Shown: positions 33,967-40,388 of the stretch, piece after piece
Layout of the letters: the number at the start of each line of letters is the position of its first letter
Position numbering within the stretch: position 1 is the first letter of the stretch
Assembly: GCA_020344055.1 (NCBI GenBank)
Contig: CP070813.1
Span: 1,151,648 to 1,194,634 of the forward strand
DNA from: Candidatus Zixiibacteriota bacterium
GTDB lineage: Bacteria; Zixibacteria; MSB-5A5; UBA10806
DNA length: 42,987 bases
Direction of reading: 5' to 3'
Translations under genes and position numbers: made by a program
Notes under the pieces: model-generated
The model's input: only the letters and a program-made list of their open reading frames with translations
Databases searched by the model: none
What the model was told of the DNA's origin: nothing

Positions 33967-34089
33967 TCCTCCTTCTATATTCGATTTCAATATCCAATTT
34001 TAAAAATAAATTCAAAAATATTATCTTGATTATATAATCCTGAAGCAACATCTTTCGCGGCATTAAACCTAATATAACAGGAGGGTCAA

Positions 34090-34593
34090 ATGATAACGAC
34101 GATCGATCAATTTAAAGAAAGCTGGCGGAAAGAATCGGACAGCACCAGGAAGATGCTGGCGGAATTAACCGACGAATCGATAAAAAAAGAACTGGTGAGC
34201 GATCACCGCACTCTGGGGCGCATAGCCTGGCATATCGCTCAGACCATCCCTGAGATGCTCGGTAAGACCGGGTTGAAGCCCGAAGGCCCGAAAGAAGACG
34301 AACCTGTTCCCGATACGGCGGAGAAAATAAGAAACGCCTACGATGTCGCGGCCGGGTCATTACTTAATCAGGTCGGGGAACATTGGAGCGACGAAACGTT
34401 GCAGGTGGAAGACGACCTGTACGGCGAGAAATGGAAACGAGGAATGACTCTCAGGATATTAATCGATCACGAGATTCATCATCGCGGGCAGATGACGGTT
34501 CTGATGCGGCTGGCGGGACTGAAAGTGCCGGGCCTCTACGGGCCGTCCAAGGAGGAATGGTCGCAGTACGGAATGAAGGAACCGGAAATCTAA
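34090..34593 (+). CDS. DinB family protein
   Basis: The 167-aa four-helix protein belongs to the DinB/YfiT-like group of metal-binding proteins, often thiol-dependent transferases or hydrolases. The metal histidines appear in LGRIAWHIAQTIPEM and LIDHEIHHRGQMTVLMRLAG, the typical helix-4 motif. Length is normal. AGGAGG lies before the ATG at a good distance; TATAAT at 34033-34038 could be its -10 box. The aldo/keto-reductase-like gene follows after 12 bp and is likely in the same operon. Confidence 0.88.
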   Translation: MITTIDQFKESWRKESDSTRKMLAELTDESIKKELVSDHRTLGRIAWHIAQTIPEMLGKTGLKPEGPKEDEPVPDTAEKIRNAYDVAAGSLLNQVGEHWSDETLQVEDDLYGEKWKRGMTLRILIDHEIHHRGQMTVLMRLAGLKVPGLYGPSKEEWSQYGMKEPEI

Positions 34594-34605
34594 AAGAAAC
34601 TGACA

Positions 34606-35475
34606 ATGGTAAATAATTTAAGATCAGCTCCTGCCGGCTTCGACATGCGGCCTCTCGGACGGGCGAAGACGATGGTCTATCCCGTGGGACTTGCCGGTTC
34701 CACTTTCGGCAGAAACGAACCCCCTATCGAGGCTTACCGAAGGGGGATCGAGCTCGGTATGAACCTGATTTTCTGGGACCCCATGTTCAAGAATATGACA
34801 AAGGCGCTTCTGGAATTACCGGACGAGGAGCGCTCCCGGCTCTTCATTTACGGCACCTGCGGCTTTGGAGGACCCAGGCAAATTCGCAAGGCGCTGTTTA
34901 AAAGACTGAAAATCCTGAAGCTTGAAAAAATATCCGGGTTCACTCTCGGCTGGGTCCGGAGCGAGTTCCGCGTCAGGCAGTCTATTATTGATGAAATGAC
35001 AGCCTGGAAAGAGAAGGGCTATTGCGATAATATCGGTCTTTCGGCTCATCGCCGGAGACTGGCTTATAAGATTTACGAGAAAAATGCGTTTGACCTGTTC
35101 ATGCTTCGGTATAACGCCGCCCACAGGGGTCTGGAAGGGGATTTTTTAGACAGGCTCGACCCCGATAGTCTTCCCGTTGTCATAACTTACACGACTACAA
35201 GATGGGGCAAGCTTCTCCAGAAACCCGACGGCTGGGAGGGTGATATCCCTCGGCCGGGAGATTTATACCGCTTTTCCCTGAGCCATCCGAGGGTAAGCGC
35301 GGTTTTGATGTCAGCGGGAAGTACCGAACAACTCGAATCGAATATAAAGGTTTTATCCGAAGGCCCGCTCAATCCCGACGAGATGGAATTAGTCAGGCGG
35401 TTCGGTGACGCCGTTTACGGCCACATGAAAAAATCTATCCTGGGCGAATTGTTCGAGCGAAGCGGCAGACTATAA
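34606..35475 (+). CDS. Aldo/keto reductase-like protein lacking the catalytic tyrosine
   Basis: The 289-aa protein has a TIM-barrel pattern of the aldo/keto reductase family: PLGRAKTMVYPVGLAGSTFG, a strand-3 GMNLIFWDPMFKNMTKAL, SAHRRRLAYKIYEKNAFDLFMLRYN and the C-terminal SAVLMSAGSTEQLESNIKVL. The usual NFFDTADVYG motif reads NLIFWDPMFKNM: the Asp is kept, but the catalytic Tyr is absent. It may therefore be a non-reducing or differently acting member. It follows DinB closely, with no ribosome site of its own strong enough to mention, and converges on the M3 peptidase gene with an 11-bp gap. Confidence 0.75.
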   Translation: MVNNLRSAPAGFDMRPLGRAKTMVYPVGLAGSTFGRNEPPIEAYRRGIELGMNLIFWDPMFKNMTKALLELPDEERSRLFIYGTCGFGGPRQIRKALFKRLKILKLEKISGFTLGWVRSEFRVRQSIIDEMTAWKEKGYCDNIGLSAHRRRLAYKIYEKNAFDLFMLRYNAAHRGLEGDFLDRLDPDSLPVVITYTTTRWGKLLQKPDGWEGDIPRPGDLYRFSLSHPRVSAVLMSAGSTEQLESNIKVLSEGPLNPDEMELVRRFGDAVYGHMKKSILGELFERSGRL

Positions 35476-35486
35476 TCGTTTGTAAA

Positions 35487-37298
35487 TCATTTCGCTGCCA
35501 GTTCTACGAATTTATCAACATCCAGTAGCGATCTTTTTACCGCATCCGCCCAGAAATCCTCTTTGGTCAGATCGACACCGAGATGTTTTTGGGCCACATC
35601 CTCGGTTTTCATCTTTCCCGTATCGGCCAGCAGGGCGCGGTAGTCTCTGGCGAATGCCGGGCCTTCCCTCACCGCCCGATCATAGACGCCGCTGGCGAAA
35701 AGATATCCAAAAGTGTAGGGGAAATTATAAAACGGCTGACCGGTAAGGAAGAAATGCAGTTTCGACGCCCAGAACAGGGGATGATATCCTTCTTTCTCAT
35801 CCAGAATGCCGAAAAACGCTTCCTTTTGAGCATCCAGCATTATTTCATTTAATTTTTCTTTACCGACCATTCCGCTTTTTCTTTCCTCGTAGAATTTTCT
35901 ATCGAAAAGATAGCGGGCGTAGATATTGCAGTAAAAGGTGAAAACGTTCTGAAGATTTTGATCGACAAGCATCAGTTTTTCATCCCGGTCATTGGATTCC
36001 TCGAGTGCGGCGTCGGTAACCCGGAGTTCGTTAAATATCGACGCCGTTTCCGCCAGGGTCATGGGATAGCTTTGAGCGAACGCAGGTTCGTCCTTGAGCA
36101 CGAAACCGTGATAGGCGTGCCCCAGCTCGTGTGCCAGGGTACCGAGATCGTTGAAGGTGCCGGTGTATGTCATGAATATCCGCGATTCCTTTCGGATCGG
36201 TATCCGGGAACACCAGCCGCCGGCCGCCTTGCCGCTTCTATCCTCGGCCTCGATCCATTTTTTATCGATGGCTTTTCTGCTGAAATCGCTCATCTCCTTG
36301 GAAAATCCTGAAAGATGTTTGACGATAAAATCGGCCGCTTCATCGTAAGGTATTTTTCTGTCGGATTTCCCGACCGGCGCGGCTTGATCGTACCAGCAGA
36401 ACTTCTCTATTCCCATGAGTTTCTTTTTGGCATTTATATAATCCTTCAGTTTATCTCTGCCCTTTACGACGGCAGACCACATGGAATCGAGGGTCTCCTG
36501 CTTCATACGAGCGTTTAGTAAAGCCTCGAAAAGAGGCGAATCCCAGTTGCGGTTTTTGTATAACGCGAGCCTGAAACCGGCCTGGAAATCGAGCGCCATG
36601 GAGGCCAGGTTGGCCATCTGATCCCACCCTTTCTCCATCTTTGCAAAGGCGTCCTTGCGAACCGCCCTGTCCGGACTCGACAATCTGGCGGAATTCTGAC
36701 CCAGCGATATGGTTTTTTTCTCGCCGTCCTCCTCGATTTCCACGCGATAGTCGCCGGCCATCTTGTCGTAGAGCTTATTCCAGCCGTGGTAACCATTGAC
36801 TCCCAATTCTAAAGCGAGTTTCTCCAGATCCTCCGGCATTTTCAGGCGGGCGTGCTCGCGGGTCTCGTTTAACGGGAAACCGATCGGTTTCATATCTTTT
36901 CGCGCGAGGAATTTTTTCCAGTCTCCGGTAGATCTTTTTTTTGCGAACGACTCCAGCGAGGTCCACATCATGCCCCATTTCGACGCCATCTCATCCACCT
37001 CAACGTCGATCTTCTGCGCCAGGCTGTCGTTGACATCCTGACATACCAGGCATCCCGCGAGGGCGCCCGAAAGGTGAATGCTCTCGTATATCCTTTGCAT
37101 CTCCAGTATCCAGGCCGCCCATTTTTTTGCACCGTCCCCTTTTAAATTGCCCGGAAGTTTCTCCAGAACCTTTTTCGCCTTTTCCAGGTCCTTCGCGATC
37201 TTTTTTCTGAAATCGGCGTATTCCTCCGATTTCGAGCCGCCGGGAAAGATCGATTCCAGATCCCAGGCCGGGGCTTTCATAGTTTCCTGCTCAGACAT
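35487..37298 (-). CDS. M3 family oligoendopeptidase (PepF-like)
   Basis: The 603-aa cytoplasmic zinc peptidase hydrolyses medium-size oligopeptides. The N-terminal helical region (1-180) leads to the catalytic M3 domain, where the motif LAHELGHAYHG holds the HExxH site, and the downstream SYPMTLAETASIFNE supplies the third zinc Glu. The region FYCNIYARYLFDRKFYE and the YTFGYLFASGVYDRA tail are typical of the PepF group. ATG 37298 has AGGGTAGGA just before it; an upstream TTG at 37316 adds six residues. No signal peptide is present. With the S9 peptidase it suggests active peptide use. Confidence 0.94.
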   Translation of the reverse strand: MSEQETMKAPAWDLESIFPGGSKSEEYADFRKKIAKDLEKAKKVLEKLPGNLKGDGAKKWAAWILEMQRIYESIHLSGALAGCLVCQDVNDSLAQKIDVEVDEMASKWGMMWTSLESFAKKRSTGDWKKFLARKDMKPIGFPLNETREHARLKMPEDLEKLALELGVNGYHGWNKLYDKMAGDYRVEIEEDGEKKTISLGQNSARLSSPDRAVRKDAFAKMEKGWDQMANLASMALDFQAGFRLALYKNRNWDSPLFEALLNARMKQETLDSMWSAVVKGRDKLKDYINAKKKLMGIEKFCWYDQAAPVGKSDRKIPYDEAADFIVKHLSGFSKEMSDFSRKAIDKKWIEAEDRSGKAAGGWCSRIPIRKESRIFMTYTGTFNDLGTLAHELGHAYHGFVLKDEPAFAQSYPMTLAETASIFNELRVTDAALEESNDRDEKLMLVDQNLQNVFTFYCNIYARYLFDRKFYEERKSGMVGKEKLNEIMLDAQKEAFFGILDEKEGYHPLFWASKLHFFLTGQPFYNFPYTFGYLFASGVYDRAVREGPAFARDYRALLADTGKMKTEDVAQKHLGVDLTKEDFWADAVKRSLLDVDKFVELAAK

Positions 37299-37554
37299 TC
37301 CTACCCTTTCGCTCAATTCGGTTAATAAAGATATTGACAGTAGATAATAATCGGAGGTTTTCAGATCAAGGGTTATGTTGATTTTGTTAATGATTATTTA
37401 CATATTGTCTTGATCAAAATCACCTTGACAAATTGCCATGTTGAAGGTTTTTTTATATCACAACATTGCTTTGCAGCATTCGGATATTAACAAAATAAAA
37501 TCAGGCCCGGATTGAAACGCGGGGAATGATCGAATAAAAGGATTGCTGCATACT
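37299..37554. promoter_or_regulatory. Divergent intergenic region with 41-bp element and TTGACA box
   Basis: The 256-bp gap has no gene. It contains the first copy of a repeated 41-bp element (37363-37403) and TTGACA at 37425-37430, but no convincing -10 box at 16-18 bp. The second copy of the element lies at the same relative place before the next modular gene. Confidence 0.4.
37363..37403 (+). repeat. Shared 41-bp upstream element, copy 1
   Basis: It starts AGATCAAGGGTTATGTTG and matches 40235-40275 at 36 of 41 positions, with the first 18 identical. It is followed 21 bp later by TTGACA. It lies about 150 bp before the start of the modular secreted protein gene at 37555. Confidence 0.7.
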
Positions 37555-40206
37555 ATGAAGAAACTGCTTTTGCTTATTATTCTATTATTAATATTCAATT
37601 TTGCAGGATATTCTTATGGTCAAAATATATCGTTGATTAGCATATTCGATACCCCGGGAGAGGCGCACGATGTCAGGCTGCTTGGCAACTACGCGTTTAT
37701 CGCCGATAGCGGCAACGGGTTATCAATAGTCGATGTATCCGATCCCCTGAATCCCACGCTTGCCGGCAATTGCCCCACATGGGGACAACACTTGAGCGTT
37801 GCCGTCGAAAGCGGATACGCCTACATAGCTGCCACCCACAACCTGCAGATCTTTGATATATCCGATTATTCTAACCCAATTCCGGTCGGCTCGTTAACCA
37901 CACCCGAAGACGCCATTGATGTTTTTGTAGAGCGCGATTATGCTTATGTATGTGATAGAGGAAATCCCTTCACGAGCGGTTTAATTATAATCGATATTTC
38001 GGATAAAACCAATCCGGTAATATCAGGTTCATGTGGCACCAATTTTATCGGCGGAATATATGTCAGGGGTGACTACGCCTACATTGCTGCTGATGAGAGG
38101 GGTTTGGATGAGGAGGGTTTTAAGGTTATTGACGTGTTAGATCGATCCAATCCTTTTATTGCCTGCGAAATCACTATCCCGTCGCCTATACCGTACGGAA
38201 GAAACAATACTTACGAGGTCTTTATAAAGGACAATTACGCCTACCTGGCTACAAGGATCGGGGGATTGCGAATTATCGATATTTCCGATCCATATAATGC
38301 CTTCCATGTAGAAACGCATTATTACCGTCGTAACACCCACGATGTTTACGTATCCGGCGACTATGCCTACATCTCCAGTCAATATGATGACGGTCTGGCG
38401 ATATTCGATATCAGTTCTCCGGTAAATCCTCATTGGGCGGGAATATACGATGCCTATCTCGGCATAACCGGGCTCTGTGCCCGTGATAGTCTGATTTTTG
38501 TTGCCGCAGACAGCTTTTATATTTTCGAATTTGCGCCTGCTCTGGGAAGTGTTTCAGGTACGGTTCTGGATGCCGATAACAATATGCCGATCGGCGGTGC
38601 AACGATATTGGCTTTTCCAAGCGCGGTTTCAGGCGTGTCGGGGTCGGCCGGGGAATATATAATCGAAAATCTTCACAATTTTACTTATGATTTAATATTC
38701 TCCCATCCCAATTATTTCGATACCACCGTAAGCGACGTTCATATATTGGAAGATGATACTATAGAGGTCTCTGTCGGAATGATTCATCGACCTGTCGTTG
38801 ACGCGGGAGTTTCAGGCATCTTGGATATCCCCTATCCCTTTGTGCAGGGAAGAGAATACGCTTTGAAGTCGGAGGTGAATAATTACGGTTATACTGCTCA
38901 ATCGATATATTTTGTCTATGAAGTCTACTACTCAGGATCAATATACCCGGAGATAGCCGACACCATTTATATTTCAAACATGCCCGGAGGAAGCAGGGAC
39001 ACACTATTGTTCCCCACCACCTTTATACCGCTGCCGGAAACCACGTGCATCCTAATTTCATACTCTGTTCTGGCAGGGGATGAGGATCCCACAAACGATA
39101 CCACGGTAATGCAGGTGGAGAGTATATACGATTATTATATATTTTTCGGGGATCCCCATGGCGCTCCATTAGAAGCGAATATCGGCTCAATTCTTGAAAT
39201 GACGGTATGGGGAGCGACCCCATTGAATTTAGATCAAAACGGGGACGGCATCGTCGATTCGGTCCTTTTTATGTTTATCCCTCTGGCCTCCCCGGATTCA
39301 ATTATATCCTATCGGTACCCATCATGGGATCCGCAGGACACGCTGCCCGCTCATTCATATTTCCCTTTTTATCCCCTAAATGAATGGGACGCTGTTACCG
39401 TGGAGCCGGAAGTGATAGGTTCACCGGAACCGGGCTGGACTACTCAGCCTATGATTGGCTGGGCGGAAGTTCATGGGCCATATGGCGATACTCCTTTTTT
39501 TAATTCAATGGCCGATACTATGCCGCTATTCATATTTGCGATGCAGACTGCGATGGATACAACTCTGCTGGGCCAACAACTCGATCCTTTTCAGGAGGGT
39601 TATTACCCGGGGATCGGCGAGACCTTTTGGGGTATACAGGACGGGATCACGACTATTTATCCGGCAGGGTATTACAGCGGTTTGAGGTTTTATTCGGAAT
39701 CCGAGCTCGGCTATGTTATGGGCACCGTCACCGATACCGGCGGCTCGCCTGCGGACGATGCGGTCGTCAGCCTTTTGGACGCTTTCCGGGAGGACACCAC
39801 TGATCTTTCGGGAGATTATTATCTCCCGTGGATTACTCCCGGAATCTACTCATTAGAATTTTATCATCCGGATTACGGATCTGCTTTCGTAAACGATGTT
39901 GAAGTCTGGGCCGGAGACACAACGGTTGTCGATTTCCAGCTTATCGGGGGATGCGAATATCTGCCCGGCGACGCCAACGGCGATGATAATAAAAATGGCG
40001 TAGATGTTACCTATTTGGTCGCTTATTTTAAAGGCGGTCCTCGCCCGCCGGATCAATGCGACTGCCCGCCACATGGCATAATCTATACTGCGGCAGACGC
40101 CGACGGGAGCTGCGCCACGAACGGCCTGGACGTCACCTACATGGTCTCATACTTCAAGGGCGGCCCGCGGATACTATATTGCGCCGATTGCCCGCCGTAT
40201 GAATAA
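37555..40206 (+). CDS. Giant modular secreted protein: LVIVD beta-propeller, CARDB, cohesin-like, dockerin-like
   Basis: The 883-aa protein has a signal peptide (1-23, cleavage near SYGQ). Residues 26-330 form seven blades of LVIVD type, each with an AYIA and (I/V)FDISDxxNP motif. Residues 331-410 are a carboxypeptidase regulatory-like fold (GSVSGTVLDADNNMPIGGA), 412-522 CARDB-like, 528-712 a beta-rich module that begins IFFGDPHG and resembles a cohesin, 718-795 a second regulatory-like fold (ELGYVMGTVTDTGG), and 804-883 a pair of dockerin-like calcium loops (DANGDDNKNGVD and DADGSCATNGLD) with six cysteines. It should be exported and bind surfaces or partner proteins. ATG 37555 is chosen over TTG 37543 because it leads directly into the signal peptide. 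Confidence 0.88.
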   Translation: MKKLLLLIILLLIFNFAGYSYGQNISLISIFDTPGEAHDVRLLGNYAFIADSGNGLSIVDVSDPLNPTLAGNCPTWGQHLSVAVESGYAYIAATHNLQIFDISDYSNPIPVGSLTTPEDAIDVFVERDYAYVCDRGNPFTSGLIIIDISDKTNPVISGSCGTNFIGGIYVRGDYAYIAADERGLDEEGFKVIDVLDRSNPFIACEITIPSPIPYGRNNTYEVFIKDNYAYLATRIGGLRIIDISDPYNAFHVETHYYRRNTHDVYVSGDYAYISSQYDDGLAIFDISSPVNPHWAGIYDAYLGITGLCARDSLIFVAADSFYIFEFAPALGSVSGTVLDADNNMPIGGATILAFPSAVSGVSGSAGEYIIENLHNFTYDLIFSHPNYFDTTVSDVHILEDDTIEVSVGMIHRPVVDAGVSGILDIPYPFVQGREYALKSEVNNYGYTAQSIYFVYEVYYSGSIYPEIADTIYISNMPGGSRDTLLFPTTFIPLPETTCILISYSVLAGDEDPTNDTTVMQVESIYDYYIFFGDPHGAPLEANIGSILEMTVWGATPLNLDQNGDGIVDSVLFMFIPLASPDSIISYRYPSWDPQDTLPAHSYFPFYPLNEWDAVTVEPEVIGSPEPGWTTQPMIGWAEVHGPYGDTPFFNSMADTMPLFIFAMQTAMDTTLLGQQLDPFQEGYYPGIGETFWGIQDGITTIYPAGYYSGLRFYSESELGYVMGTVTDTGGSPADDAVVSLLDAFREDTTDLSGDYYLPWITPGIYSLEFYHPDYGSAFVNDVEVWAGDTTVVDFQLIGGCEYLPGDANGDDNKNGVDVTYLVAYFKGGPRPPDQCDCPPHGIIYTAADADGSCATNGLDVTYMVSYFKGGPRILYCADCPPYE

Positions 40207-40234
40207 TGGTGTCAGATTATAATCAGGGATCGAT

Positions 40235-40275
40235 AGATCAAGGGTTATGTTGTTTTTGTAAATGACAATTAACAT
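40235..40275 (+). repeat. Shared 41-bp upstream element, copy 2
   Basis: It matches copy 1 at 37363-37403 in 36 of 41 positions and is followed 15 bp later by TTGACA (40291-40296). It lies 113 bp before the ATG of the second modular gene. Confidence 0.7.
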
Positions 40276-40356
40276 CTAACGAGGTTACTATTGACAAGAG
40301 ACATCATAATTATTTTATTCTTGATGCACAACTGAATGGCATCTTCGTATTGAAAA

Positions 40357-40362
40357 TATAAT
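40357..40362 (+). promoter_or_regulatory. Possible -10 box of the second modular gene
   Basis: A perfect TATAAT lies 26 bp before the ATG, but no good -35 box is at 16-18 bp; the upstream TTGACA (40291) is too far. GGAGG at 40380-40384 is the ribosome site. Confidence 0.4.
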
Positions 40363-40388
40363 AGGGTTGTTATTAACCTGGAGGAATC

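Noticed and set aside
37425-37430. TTGACA as a full promoter for the first modular gene
   Set aside because: The bases 17 bp downstream are a run of T rather than a -10 box; only the hexamer and its position after the 41-bp element are reported.
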